DNA of 64,000 nt from Caecitellus pseudoparvulus (lineage: Eukaryota > Bigyra: Bicosoecida). Positions 25,001 to 34,683 of this stretch are shown in pieces. The translations under genes were made by a program, and so were the position numbers. Under the pieces are notes generated by a model. It worked only from the letters and a program-made list of their open reading frames with translations, did not search any database and was not told the origin of the DNA. The stretch is taken from positions 186,001 to 250,000 of the forward strand of contig CBFFRQ010000081.1 in assembly GCA_965644315.1 (NCBI GenBank). The letters run 5' to 3'. Numbering within the stretch: the stretch's first letter is position 1; each line of letters opens with the position of its first letter.

Positions 25001-25284
25001 AGTGGATGGAAGGAAGGCGCTGCTCTTGCCGTCGACGACAGAGACAGTCTGTTGGGCCGGGAAACAGGGAGTGTGTGCGCATGGAGCTGACCCACCACGC
25101 CAAGTGTGCACAGGCGTCGCACCGTCAGTCCTTGCGCGCCAAGCAGCAGCATTCGCTGCCGATCGCCATCGGCAGTGCTTGTTGCTTGATATGATAGGGG
25201 GGCTGCCACGACAGAGTGCGCGCCGAGGCCGGAAGGGAGCCTGTGCGAGGCTGTCGCCCGCAGCGCTGAGGAGGCACCTGCCAT
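7067..25284 (-). CDS. Giant BIRC6-type E2/E3 ubiquitin-conjugating enzyme with SPRY, ConA-like and UBA domains
   Basis: Three exons (25284-25099, 25048-24905, 24820-7067; introns 50 and 84 bp) give about 6,027 residues. The first 110 residues look like beta-propeller blades and join the main exon in frame. Approximate order: propeller-like N-terminus and KOW/SH3-like segment (636-755); more propeller (790-1070); ConA/LamG-like parts (1320-1800, with WHHVSMTVSG); SPRY 1 (2440-2605); coiled coil (2770-2850); long helical-repeat region; galactose-binding-like segment (4170-4320); SPRY 2 (4770-4920); UBC domain (5640-5780) with catalytic Cys about 5729 in NGKVCLSLLGTW; UBA-like domain (5915-5960). 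After the UBC comes TVTWAMLDQLRNP, which is characteristic of BIRC6. I see no BIR zinc motif. It likely transfers ubiquitin as a combined E2/E3. Targets are unknown. Confidence 0.9.
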
Positions 25285-25478
25285 TCCGCAAGGGTGCTTT
25301 CCGCAACGCCGAACGCGAGCCTCACAGGTGCAGCCGGGGCACTGAGTGAAAGATGGGAGCACCCAGCAGCTGCACTTTATGCACCCAGAGCCAATGAACA
25401 GGTTTGGGAATGAATTGTACCAGAGCTGCGCCCGTGGTCTTCTCAGGGTCGCCGGGGCTGGCGCCTTGCTCGGCTGCC

Positions 25479-26333
25479 CTACACGAACTCAGTCTGCTTG
25501 CGTGCGCCCTTGAACGCCTTCTTGGCCGTGCGTACAAGGGCAGCTTGTTGCTTGCCGCCCTTGGCGCCCTTGGCCCTGTCTTGCCAAGTGGACTTGCGCA
25601 GCTTCAGGGGGCGCTGCCCCACCAGCTTGCCTTGCATCTCCCGCAGCGCCTTGGCGCCTTGCAGGGGGTCCAAGAACGACACGAAGCCATACCCAGCAGC
25701 CTTGCCGTCCTTCTTTCGGATGGCTTTTGCTTTGGCGAAGGAGGAGTACTTCGCAAACGCCGCCGCCAGGACTGCATCATCCACCTCGTTCCCCAGCTGC
25801 CCGCAGAAAATGCGAAAGTCGTTGTCTGGCCATTCTGCCAAGGAGGCATCCTCCCATACTTTGCCAGCTGCGACTCGCACAGTCTTGTTCACCGCTGGGC
25901 CTCTCTGCGCCTGTGGTGCGGGCGTGCTGCTCGGCCGTGCCCGGGAGGAGGCTTGGCCAGTGCCAGCAACGGCAGTGGCACGCGCAGCCATGGGGGTTGT
26001 GGAGGGCACACTCGGAGCCCTGCTCGCAGTGTATGTGGGCCTGCTGGAGTTGGCTGCTTGCGCTGGCCGGTACACTGGGTCAGCACGAGGGCGCTTGCGG
26101 CTTGGCTGAGCTGGAGCAAAAGCCGCAACTACGGGGGCTGCAGGCGCCGGTGCTGGAGCTGGGGGCGCCGCTGCAGCAGATGAAACATCGGCAGACTCGC
26201 CCCCATGCCGAGCTCGCTTGGCATCGGGGGGTTTCTGGGCTGCGTCATCGTCTTGAGGCTCTGCAGCAGCAGTGGAAGGCGCGGGCGCCAAGCCTTCGAT
26301 GGCTGCTGCAAAAGCCGCAAACTCGTCGTCCAT
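25479..26333 (-). CDS. RBM42: RBM42-like RRM RNA-binding protein
   Basis: A single exon of 284 residues. The first 150 residues are disordered and rich in Ala, Pro and Arg, with a basic patch (KPPDAKRARHGG). The C-terminal half contains the RBM42 core: VWEDASLAEWPDNDFRIFCG leads into one RRM (about residues 170-250) with RNP2 IFCGQL and RNP1 GYGFVSFL, then GQRPLKLRKSTWQDR and a basic tail. RBM42 binds pre-mRNA/mRNA and is linked to splicing and stress granules in animals, so a nuclear or shuttling role is likely. The ATG at 26333 is chosen because upstream in-frame sequence is not conserved-looking and 26333 starts the acidic MDDEFAAF segment. It lies 194 bp upstream of the giant E2 gene on the same strand. 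Confidence 0.9.
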   Translation of the reverse strand: MDDEFAAFAAAIEGLAPAPSTAAAEPQDDDAAQKPPDAKRARHGGESADVSSAAAAPPAPAPAPAAPVVAAFAPAQPSRKRPRADPVYRPAQAANSSRPTYTASRAPSVPSTTPMAARATAVAGTGQASSRARPSSTPAPQAQRGPAVNKTVRVAAGKVWEDASLAEWPDNDFRIFCGQLGNEVDDAVLAAAFAKYSSFAKAKAIRKKDGKAAGYGFVSFLDPLQGAKALREMQGKLVGQRPLKLRKSTWQDRAKGAKGGKQQAALVRTAKKAFKGARKQTEFV

Positions 26334-26436
26334 GGCAAGGCTCTCCTGACCACCGCAGCGTAGCAGGAGCCCTCCCCGCAGCCTGCGCGCTGTGTCTGTG
26401 CACGAGGCAAGTGCGGGGCGTTTTGAATTGACTCTT

Positions 26437-27665
26437 TCACCTGCTTTCAGGCCGACCAGTGAGGCCCATTCCGTGCCGCACGCCAACCATAGTCTGGCTC
26501 GCTACCTCGCTTGCCTTGCTCGCACCTTGCGCCAGCGCCGCTTCCACGGCCGTGTGGTCCCGCAACAGGGCCTCATATTCGCGCCGAATGGGCTCCACCA
26601 CTGCAATCACCGCCTCTGCGAGGTCATTCTTGAACACAAGAGAGTCCTTCGAGTCGTACTCAGCTGCCAGCTCAGCCGGGCTGCTGCCTGCAGGGTGCAC
26701 TGCGGAGAATATGCGGAGGAGATTGGCCCGCTCAGGGCGAGTGTCGGGGTCATACGTGACCCCTGGAAGGGCGTCTGTCTTGGCTTTGCGGAACTTGCGC
26801 CGGATGGTGTCGGGGTCATCTGTCATGTTGATGCGGCCGCTGTCCACGGGGTCAGACTTGGACATCTTCTCTGATGCGTTTCGAAGGCTCATAATGCGCT
26901 CAGATCCCTGCCCAGTCGGCAACACGGCCTTGGGGAGGGGGAAGGGCGGGGCCTGCCCGCCTGCCTCGCTGGCAAAGCGCGAGTTCCAGGTGATGGCAAT
27001 GTCTCGCGCCAACTCCAAATGCTGCCGCTGGTCGTCCCCTACAGGCACCTCGGTGGCCCCATACAGGAGAATGTCCGCAGCCTGCAGCACGGGGTACGAC
27101 AGCAGGCCCAATGATGCAGCGTTGCGGTGCTTGGCAGACTTTGACTTGAACTGCGTCATGCGTTGCAGCCACTGCAGCGGGGTGATGGCGGTAAAGTACC
27201 AACACAGCTCAGCGTGGTATGGAACCTGCGCAAGGGGGTGGCGTGGTACGGAAGGGGTGCTCCGGCATGTGTCGGACGCCACCTGCACTGTGGCATCCGT
27301 ACTGCTGACTGCCTGAACAGGGCACTGCGGCTTGGGTCGATGCCACACGCCAGCAACATCGCTGCCGAAGCACTGCGCTTAGAGGAGCGGGAAACCAACA
27401 TGCAGGGTATTGCCAGACTACGGGCCGCAAGGAGGCAGTCGAAGCGACTTGTCATCACGCACTGGGTCTGCTCGCGCAGCTGCTGTGGCTCATACGGCAC
27501 AGTCATGGCGTGCAGGTCCACCAGGGAGTAAAACGCGTGTGTGGTGGTGTCCCCTTGATTGGCAGCCCATTGCCGGAGTGCGCCCAGGTAGTTCCCAAGC
27601 GTAGGCATGCCTGTCGGCTGGATGCCTGACAAAATGCGCCGCTGGGCTGAAATGACGGAAGCCAT
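26437..27665 (-). CDS. WARS2: Tryptophanyl-tRNA synthetase, bacterial/mitochondrial type
   Basis: It charges tRNA-Trp with tryptophan, most likely in the mitochondrion. Three exons (27665-27463, 27372-27303, 27225-26437; introns 90 and 77 bp) give 353 residues, normal for the class. Motifs: the HIGH-equivalent PTLGNYLGAL (about 21-30), VDLHAMTVPY, ACGIDPSRSALFRQS, VPYHAELCWYFTAIT, PVGDDQRQHLELARDIA and the signature loop EKMSKSDP. Both introns interrupt conserved segments that only read correctly after removal. Only about 13 residues precede the Rossmann-fold start, so no clear presequence is visible. Either the short N-terminus (MASVISAQRRILSG) suffices, or an upstream exon exists. It is head-to-head with the myotubularin gene. 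Confidence 0.93.
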
Positions 27666-28140
27666 GCCTTCCCTAACTAGCTAGCAGAGGGTGAAGTCTG
27701 TTAAGTGAGGAGCAATTTCCGCAGCTGCCCCTACGCGATGCCTACGAGCGTGTCAAGCACAGACTGGCATGCACCAACTGGACCCCCCATGTGTTGCATT
27801 GCGGTAGCACCCTGCGCACTGGTTGGTCTCGCTGAATTGTGCAGAAGGGCGAACAGTGCTCGCCCTGGACCTCGGCCAGCGCAACATTCGCCGCAATCGA
27901 GCAGACACAAGCCGCCTCCTTTGCCGCGTGCCAGATGCAGGGGGTGGGCAAATTCCCCCGGCCAGCGCACAAAACCGTTTTCAGACAGGGGTACGAGTGC
28001 CGCCCGCCACACTCGTCGCCCTTCCATGGACAGCTGAGAGCCCGCCGAACGACAGCGAACTTGTGTGTGCAGATCCCAGTTGCAGAGGCGAAGACTAGGA
28101 GAGCGCCCTGCCGCCTGCAGGCTGCAAGGGCCGAGCAAGC
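27666..28140. other. Head-to-head promoter region between TrpRS and myotubularin genes
   Basis: This 475-bp interval lies between divergent start codons and contains no recognisable gene. An unseen first exon of the TrpRS gene carrying a targeting sequence could lie here. Confidence 0.5.
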
Positions 28141-31100
28141 ATGGCTGCCCGGGGTGGAAGTGGAGAGGGGAGTGATTCACATGCCCCAGCGGCGCCCAAA
28201 CCTTCCGGCATTGCAAGCCGGCAACTGCTGTACCCTGGCAAGCGCCTGGTGGTGTTTCATGGACCTGTGCTGAAACGCAGCCGTGTGCTTCGCGTGTGGA
28301 ATAACCGGTACATGGTCCTCTGCCTGGACTGGCACAAAGGTTTCCTGCTGGAGTATTATCGCTGGGATGCCTCCAGTGCCTTGCCAGGCGATCAGAGAGG
28401 CATGGGCGGCAGTCACTGCTGGTCTGACACGCCGACGGCACAGCGGCGGCTGGATCCTCGCTGCCTGGGCGAGCGGCGGGGTGAGATCCGCCTCTCAGGG
28501 TACATGCGCGTGGAAGCCAGCGATGCCCGTGCCATGGCATGGAAGATCATAGATGACTCCAAGGTGTTTGAGGGCATCCGCCTCGCTGCTGAGCAGCAGG
28601 CGTGGCGTGATGCGTGGGTCCGTGTCTTGGGACGGGCAGTGGGGCAGCAGCCGCCGCTGGACTTGCTGGACCTGCCAGCGCCGCGCCAAGGCTCCACCGT
28701 CGTGCCCACTGTGGCCCCACGGGCGCACAAGACGCTGTCTCCGCCCCTGGCCCGCAGCAGGGCGGGGGAGCCAGAAGAAGACCGCACGCGGCGCCAAAGC
28801 CACAGCATGCTCGAGCGGTCAGCCTCACAGCGCTGGCATAGCAAGCCTGGATTCCTCTTCGTGCGCGTACTGCGTGGGCGGGCCATGGGGGCTTTGACCA
28901 GCCACCCCACGGCGGAGCCTTTCGTGGTTCTGTCCTGCGGCAAGTGGCGCCTGCGAAGCAGAGTGAGCCGCACGGGGGCATCACAGGCGCCCTCTTGGAG
29001 TGAAACGCTCGCCGTGCCCTGCTCAGGCAGCACGCAGCGCTTCATAACTCTGGAGGTGTGGGATCAGGACGCCAAGCGTAGCCCGGGGGAGGGCCCGAAG
29101 TTCCTTGGCCGAGCTGTGCTTGCACAAGCCCGGTTGAGCCGGCGCACGCAAGTGCTGTGGCTGCCCCTCGCCGGGCGGTCTGCCCGGGAGTCAGCCGGCG
29201 CGGAGTTCGGAGCAGTCACGCGAACACCCACTGAGGACCAGGCACATGCGCAAGGACCCCCCCTCCCCCAGCGCCCTGCTCTGCAAATTATGGCCTGGTG
29301 CACAGCGCAGCCGCAGCATTGGATGCAGGAAGTGTTCCGGAGCGTCAGCGCTCTGCCTGTCATGCGGCTTGGGTCAGCGTGGCCACTCTTTGGAGTTCGA
29401 ACACAGTTGCCAACCCTGCCGCTGACAGAAGCTGCGTATGTGTCAGGTCTGGTGCGCCGTGATCGCCTGGCAGGAGAGGATGGAGCCTTGGCTGGTGGGC
29501 TGGTGGGCGAGAGCGTGGAAGATGTAGCAACTGTCATTTTGCGGCCCTTCACTGATGCAAAGGGCGGTGTCTTTCCCGGCACCCTTATTCTAACAAACTT
29601 CCGAATTATGTTCATCCCTTCCACGGTCACGAGCGACACGATGAGGCAGGTTCGAGGCCTGCACTCGGCATACACTTCAGCGGCAGGGGTCGCTGTGGGG
29701 GGCGGTGGAGCGGCCCAGCCAGCCCTGCACGCCGTGCCCCGACCGCGGGCGGTTGGGCCGCCGCTGTCCTTTGGGGCGGACTCCCACCGCACCTTCGTCA
29801 CGGTTGATAACCGCTCTGGATTCCAAGACCATGGTGCCACCATGGCGTTTCAGATTCCCCTTGCGCTGATACGGCGCGTGGAGATGAAACACAACCGCGA
29901 ATTCGAGGGCGTGGAAGCCGATGCATCAGGACTCCCTGGCCCACACATGCAAGAGCATGCACTGTCCGCGGCCTTCAGCATGGGCTCGCCAGAGGAAGAA
30001 ATTTCGCTGGAATGGCAGTCAACCAGCGAGCACGGCTCCGCTCTTCGCAGGGGTGGCCGAGCTGCCAGCGCTGCTGCATCCCGGCCAAGCAGGCAGCATA
30101 CCACACCACACGCCTACATGGCGCGGCGTGGTAGTGACTCGGCCAGCGACTCATCCCATGGAAACTCAACAACCGCCCGCACAAAGCGACCCTCCGCCAT
30201 TCACGCACAGGCAATCGGGTCGGCGCGTGCCAGCGCGCCGGCACTGGTGTCTGTGGCCAGCAGCGATGACTTGACTCAAGGTAGTGGCGGTCACTCCCCC
30301 ACTCGGCAAGGGAGAGAGGAGGGAGGCGAAGGAGGTGCAGGCAGTAGCACGCTGGATGGCGTGGCATGGAGCCGTGCTGATACTGACCGATCAGCTGTTC
30401 GCGAGGCCTCAAGGCTTGGAGAACAGGCCGACTCCCTCGCCTTGGAAGTGACCACAGACGGCGGCACTGTCGGGCCCGGACGCAGCTCGCTGCTGCAGCC
30501 AGGAGCGGCGTCAGCACGTCATGTGCCGCAAGCTGCTGCCTCGCCGGTTGCACAGGCCGAAGTTCAGGACAGCCCTGATGCAGATGGCCCTTCCCATGTA
30601 TCAAGGGTGGAAAACGGCCCTCTTCCCACGTTGAAGTTAGTGTGTGACCACTTTTGCACACCTCGCTTCATCTTTCAGGGTGATGGCCCCGCCGCTGCCC
30701 ATGCCGGTGCCCTGCTCCCGGAAGCACTCATGCCTGACGCACGCCACCTCGCGAAACCGCAAGCTGTGTGCTCCCGCATTTTCCGCCGCCTGTCCTACGC
30801 ACAAGCAGTGGCTGTAGAGCATGAAGAGCTGTTGCAACAAGACGCGGTGCTGTCCCTCACTGCAAAGCAAGCTCGAGGTCCCAGCCTGTCCCTGCCCTGC
30901 AGTCCAGCTGCGGGTACAGCCAGCGTTGACGGCGCTGATGATGCCTTGCCAGACCTCTCAGGTGAACCTTTTACCGGTGTCAGCGCCGAGGGCAGCGGGC
31001 CGCTAGGCTCTCCTCCCTCATCCTGCAGGCAAGAGCGGCCTGTGCCCGATTTCGTCGTCGCGTCCTTGTCGAGCAACGTCTGGAACCCGAGCACGGAAGC

Positions 31101-34100
31101 CGCCAGGCAGTGTGTATCGCCGGCTTATTGGTCCATGACTGGGCTTAATAGCAAGTTCAAGCTCTGCGACTCGTACCCGCCGTTCCTTCTCGTTCCCGCG
31201 AGCCTGGACGCTTCCACTGTAAAGGGCTGTGCGGAGTTCCGGTCACGGGGCCGCCTCCCTGCCCTCACTTGGCACCATCCAGGCAATGGCGCAACCATTG
31301 TTCGCAGCGCGCAGCCCCTCGTTGGTTTGCGCGGGTCGCGGAGCCCAGATGATGAGGCGATGCTCGACGCTATCCGCCTGGCCTGCCCCCGCCCGAACAG
31401 TCGCCTGATCATCCTGGACGCCCGCCCCAAGCTGAATGCTCAGGCAAACGCAGTGCAGGGCAAAGGATTCGAAGCCTGTGGTCCAAAGGGTGCATATGCG
31501 AATGCCCGCATTGCATTCATGAACGTGGAGAACATTCACGTCATGCGCCGCTCGCTGGATGCCCTGCATGCCATGCTCAGCCGCGTGCCAGAGGCGGTCC
31601 TGACCAATGCCGCGGTATCCAGCACTGCTGGGACGTCCAGCGAGGCAGGTGTTCCACAGCAGTTGTCAAGCAGCATCCGAGCACACAGGACTGCAGCGAA
31701 GCCCCTAGCACAACAGGTCAGCGCCGCGGCGGCAGCTGGGAAGACTCGCACCGTATCCTCCGTGGCCGAATTGACAGCAGAGATGCAAATCGGCCACGAC
31801 GACAGCAGGCAAGTAGCCAGTGAGGGGCACTCTGAAGATGGATACTCGGATGACGTGTCTTCTCCAAGGACGCCCAGGGAAGACTCAAGCTCCAAGCAGG
31901 GTGAGGGCTCCAAACAAGGTTCTGGCTGGTGGAAGTGGGGACGGCACCGCAAACGAGGAGGCAGTGCAGGTGCCATGGGAACAGACTTTACGCCGAAAAG
32001 GTGCCACCGCGCTGGCTCAGACTCGTCTCTGGGGCGTGCTGCTCACCCTCCACTGCCCAAGGTGCACGTGGAGCCTGCCAGCTCTGCAGAGGATAGCTTT
32101 GCAGCCCCTGGCGCTGAGCATGCGCTCCATCCCCCACTGACAGCGCAGAAAGGAGAGGCTGGTGCATTAGGAGCAACAGCTTCGTCGACTCGAAGCCGTA
32201 CAGCCAGCTACGTCACGCTGGTGTACGATGTGGCGGCGCTGCGTCAAGCCGCAGAGCAGACCGCTACTGTGCCTGAGCAAGCTTCGGGAAGTGCAAACGT
32301 TGCGACATCCCCCTCAGCTCGAAAACGCAGCGCATCTGAGCACACGGCGAGAAGTGCGCTCTCCTCTGTGACTCGCTCAGTCTCTGATGCCCTTGCTGGG
32401 CGGGGATGGGGCGGAGCCTCGAAACCCCAACCAGACAGTCGTCCCGCAGCACCAAGCCCCCAAGCCTCCACGCGCACTGAGGGCTCCATTGGAACCGTGC
32501 GCTTTCGTTCTTCGTCAAAGGCGACTGGATACACGCAAGCGGTTCCGGCTTCCCTGCCGCCCTCGGCCACAAGCTCACCGCGCCTGGGACCCAACGGCGC
32601 AGCCTTGCTCAGGGGATTCCCGAGCGGTGCAGAACCAGCCCCGCCAAACCCTGACAGCATTTTGGGGTCCTCATCTAGCAGCGATGAGGAAGGAGATACG
32701 AGCCGTGGAGCGTTGCGCACTTTGCGGGCGGGCGACAGCGAGGGAGCTGCCAGCTCCTCCTTGCGGAGAAAGCAATCGATGTCACGCCGCTCCCGCAGCG
32801 ACGATGCGGCTGATGGAGACAGTTCAGAATCTGAGGTGGGAGGGGGTGGCAAACGGCTGATGCGAAAGCACGCGCGAAGAGCGACAATTTTCTCTGCACA
32901 GCAGGGAATCGGCATGCGCGGGCTGCTGCAGGCAGCGACGGCAGGGGCAAAGTCTCCGGCACTGCCACCGCAAGAAGGCAGTGCATTAGAAGATCAAGCG
33001 CCTCCGCGTGGCTCCCCTGGTGTCTCATTTGTGCCTGACTCGGCCCCTGCGATGCCTGACCTGGAACTTGGCGCCTGTGCTGCTCAGGACTCGGACCAAG
33101 GCAGCGGGCTTGACGGTGGCGAGGCGACCTTGCGGCGCAGCTCGTCGATGAGTGAGGCTCTTCCTTCTTCATCATGCGTTGTGCTTGGCCCTTCAGTGGC
33201 GTCCGGTAGGTCTGCAGCCCACCTGGGTGCCGGCGCCATCCAAGACCTGCGGGACGCAGCCACGGCGGCCATCTTGGCATACACAGGGCTGGGCTCCCAA
33301 GCCGGCAGCAGCCAAGGCTCACTCATTGAGAGCGAGGCAGGACGTCTGCTCAACCGCATGTCACCTGCTGCAAAGAGCATGGCTGAGGCGCTGTCCCCAG
33401 CTGCATTGGACGATGCCGCGGCAGTTGCAGCCGTGGGGGACGCCTGGAGCAGCAGCTTGTCTTCCCTTGCAGGCCGTGTGACTGTGTCACTGGGGCTACT
33501 GGGAAATGATGAGATGTGGCTGCACACCATGGAATCTTCCGGGTGGCTGCGGCACATTTCACTTGTTCTGGCTGCCAGCATTCGACTCGCTCGTCTCGTG
33601 GACGAGTGTGGGTATTCCGTGCTCGTCCATTGCTCTGACGGGTGGGACCGCACGACCCAAATTGTTTGCCTCGCGCAGATTCTCCTTGATCCCTACTATC
33701 GCACAATGGAGGGATTCGCCGTGCTGGTGGAGAAGGACTGGTGTGCCTTCGGGCACAAGCTGCAGGACCGGGGTGGGAGGGGCAGGGGGGGGCGAGGCAG
33801 CCAGGAGGTGTCCCCAGTCTTTCTGCAGTTTCTCGACGCTGTCCAGCAACTCGTGGTGCAGTCCCCTTCTGCCTTCGAGTTCTCACCCTCTTTCTTGTCT
33901 GCCATCGCCATTCACTCCTCGTCGGGCTGGTTTGGCACGCTGCAGTGGAACTCGCCACAGCAGCGCTTCCTCAGCAAGCTTGATGCTGCCCACAGCATTC
34001 TCGCCACGGGACCACAAGGGTACCCAGCACCAGGTACTGCTGAATATTGGTCTGCCATTGTTGACGCAGCAGACCAACTTCCGTGCTTGTGGCGACACCT

Positions 34101-34617
34101 GTGGCAGCACCGAGGCATGTTCATGAACCCAGCGTATTCCCCGGTGCACCCGGCAGTGCTGCGCCCCATGCCCATCCCTGAAGGCACGCACACAGTGTAC
34201 ACAAGTGGATCCCTGGCAAGCCAACAAGAAGGCCTGCGCAGGATCTGGCAGCGAGCGCAAGTCTTGCAGCCGCAACACTCCCCTCGAGCCCTGCACTTGT
34301 GGGGTGAGCACATGACACACTGGGGAGCTCGTGTACACGCTGCACTCTCCCTCGACGCACAGTGGGTCCTGCAGTCCCTGGCCTACGTGCCAGATGAGGA
34401 TGTGGAGGAGGGTGGGCAAGAAGCAACCTCTTTGTCTGGAAACGTAGCCCCTCCCACTCACACGTCCACCCACGACAAGGCTGGCTTGGGTGCTGCTGCA
34501 TTGCGGAAGAGCCAAGCTCCGATAAAGAGTGGGCAAGCCCAGCTTGTCAGGCGTATGGGTCGAAGCAGGAAAAGCATGAAACCTACGGGGCTCCAGGGGC
34601 TGCTTGTAAGGGAGTAG
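28141..34617 (+). CDS. Myotubularin-family phosphoinositide 3-phosphatase with PH, C2 and GRAM domains
   Basis: A single exon of 2,158 residues. N-terminal PH-like domain (about 30-165, GKRLVVFHGPVLKRSRVLRV), a C2 domain (about 235-345, GFLFVRVLRGRAMGALTSHP), then GRAM/PH-GRAM (about 435-600, ILRPFTDAKGGVFPGTLILT). The phosphatase is split: its first half is about 970-1145 (AYWSMTGLNSKFKLCDSYPP, SRLIILDARPKLNAQANA, FMNVENIHVMRRSLDAL), then about 600 residues of Ser-rich low complexity, then the second half about 1770-2040 with the intact P-loop VHCSDGWDRTTQ (Cys about 1831, Arg about 1837). Active myotubularins remove the 3-phosphate of PI3P and PI(3,5)P2 on endosomes. All catalytic residues are present. 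The N-terminal PH-C2 combination is atypical of animal family members. Convergent with the GFM2 gene, 66 bp apart. Confidence 0.92.
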   Translation: MAARGGSGEGSDSHAPAAPKPSGIASRQLLYPGKRLVVFHGPVLKRSRVLRVWNNRYMVLCLDWHKGFLLEYYRWDASSALPGDQRGMGGSHCWSDTPTAQRRLDPRCLGERRGEIRLSGYMRVEASDARAMAWKIIDDSKVFEGIRLAAEQQAWRDAWVRVLGRAVGQQPPLDLLDLPAPRQGSTVVPTVAPRAHKTLSPPLARSRAGEPEEDRTRRQSHSMLERSASQRWHSKPGFLFVRVLRGRAMGALTSHPTAEPFVVLSCGKWRLRSRVSRTGASQAPSWSETLAVPCSGSTQRFITLEVWDQDAKRSPGEGPKFLGRAVLAQARLSRRTQVLWLPLAGRSARESAGAEFGAVTRTPTEDQAHAQGPPLPQRPALQIMAWCTAQPQHWMQEVFRSVSALPVMRLGSAWPLFGVRTQLPTLPLTEAAYVSGLVRRDRLAGEDGALAGGLVGESVEDVATVILRPFTDAKGGVFPGTLILTNFRIMFIPSTVTSDTMRQVRGLHSAYTSAAGVAVGGGGAAQPALHAVPRPRAVGPPLSFGADSHRTFVTVDNRSGFQDHGATMAFQIPLALIRRVEMKHNREFEGVEADASGLPGPHMQEHALSAAFSMGSPEEEISLEWQSTSEHGSALRRGGRAASAAASRPSRQHTTPHAYMARRGSDSASDSSHGNSTTARTKRPSAIHAQAIGSARASAPALVSVASSDDLTQGSGGHSPTRQGREEGGEGGAGSSTLDGVAWSRADTDRSAVREASRLGEQADSLALEVTTDGGTVGPGRSSLLQPGAASARHVPQAAASPVAQAEVQDSPDADGPSHVSRVENGPLPTLKLVCDHFCTPRFIFQGDGPAAAHAGALLPEALMPDARHLAKPQAVCSRIFRRLSYAQAVAVEHEELLQQDAVLSLTAKQARGPSLSLPCSPAAGTASVDGADDALPDLSGEPFTGVSAEGSGPLGSPPSSCRQERPVPDFVVASLSSNVWNPSTEAARQCVSPAYWSMTGLNSKFKLCDSYPPFLLVPASLDASTVKGCAEFRSRGRLPALTWHHPGNGATIVRSAQPLVGLRGSRSPDDEAMLDAIRLACPRPNSRLIILDARPKLNAQANAVQGKGFEACGPKGAYANARIAFMNVENIHVMRRSLDALHAMLSRVPEAVLTNAAVSSTAGTSSEAGVPQQLSSSIRAHRTAAKPLAQQVSAAAAAGKTRTVSSVAELTAEMQIGHDDSRQVASEGHSEDGYSDDVSSPRTPREDSSSKQGEGSKQGSGWWKWGRHRKRGGSAGAMGTDFTPKRCHRAGSDSSLGRAAHPPLPKVHVEPASSAEDSFAAPGAEHALHPPLTAQKGEAGALGATASSTRSRTASYVTLVYDVAALRQAAEQTATVPEQASGSANVATSPSARKRSASEHTARSALSSVTRSVSDALAGRGWGGASKPQPDSRPAAPSPQASTRTEGSIGTVRFRSSSKATGYTQAVPASLPPSATSSPRLGPNGAALLRGFPSGAEPAPPNPDSILGSSSSSDEEGDTSRGALRTLRAGDSEGAASSSLRRKQSMSRRSRSDDAADGDSSESEVGGGGKRLMRKHARRATIFSAQQGIGMRGLLQAATAGAKSPALPPQEGSALEDQAPPRGSPGVSFVPDSAPAMPDLELGACAAQDSDQGSGLDGGEATLRRSSSMSEALPSSSCVVLGPSVASGRSAAHLGAGAIQDLRDAATAAILAYTGLGSQAGSSQGSLIESEAGRLLNRMSPAAKSMAEALSPAALDDAAAVAAVGDAWSSSLSSLAGRVTVSLGLLGNDEMWLHTMESSGWLRHISLVLAASIRLARLVDECGYSVLVHCSDGWDRTTQIVCLAQILLDPYYRTMEGFAVLVEKDWCAFGHKLQDRGGRGRGGRGSQEVSPVFLQFLDAVQQLVVQSPSAFEFSPSFLSAIAIHSSSGWFGTLQWNSPQQRFLSKLDAAHSILATGPQGYPAPGTAEYWSAIVDAADQLPCLWRHLWQHRGMFMNPAYSPVHPAVLRPMPIPEGTHTVYTSGSLASQQEGLRRIWQRAQVLQPQHSPRALHLWGEHMTHWGARVHAALSLDAQWVLQSLAYVPDEDVEEGGQEATSLSGNVAPPTHTSTHDKAGLGAAALRKSQAPIKSGQAQLVRRMGRSRKSMKPTGLQGLLVRE

Positions 34618-34683
34618 CTGCTGCCTTCCCAGCAAGAGCTCTGCTCGGAACTGCCGATACCCGCACGGAAATGCACTGTGTGA

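Noticed and set aside
7067-25284. BIR (IAP-type zinc) domain in the giant E2
   Set aside because: Searched by eye for the CX2C...HX6C spacing with GFYY-like context in the N-terminal 2,000 residues. None found.
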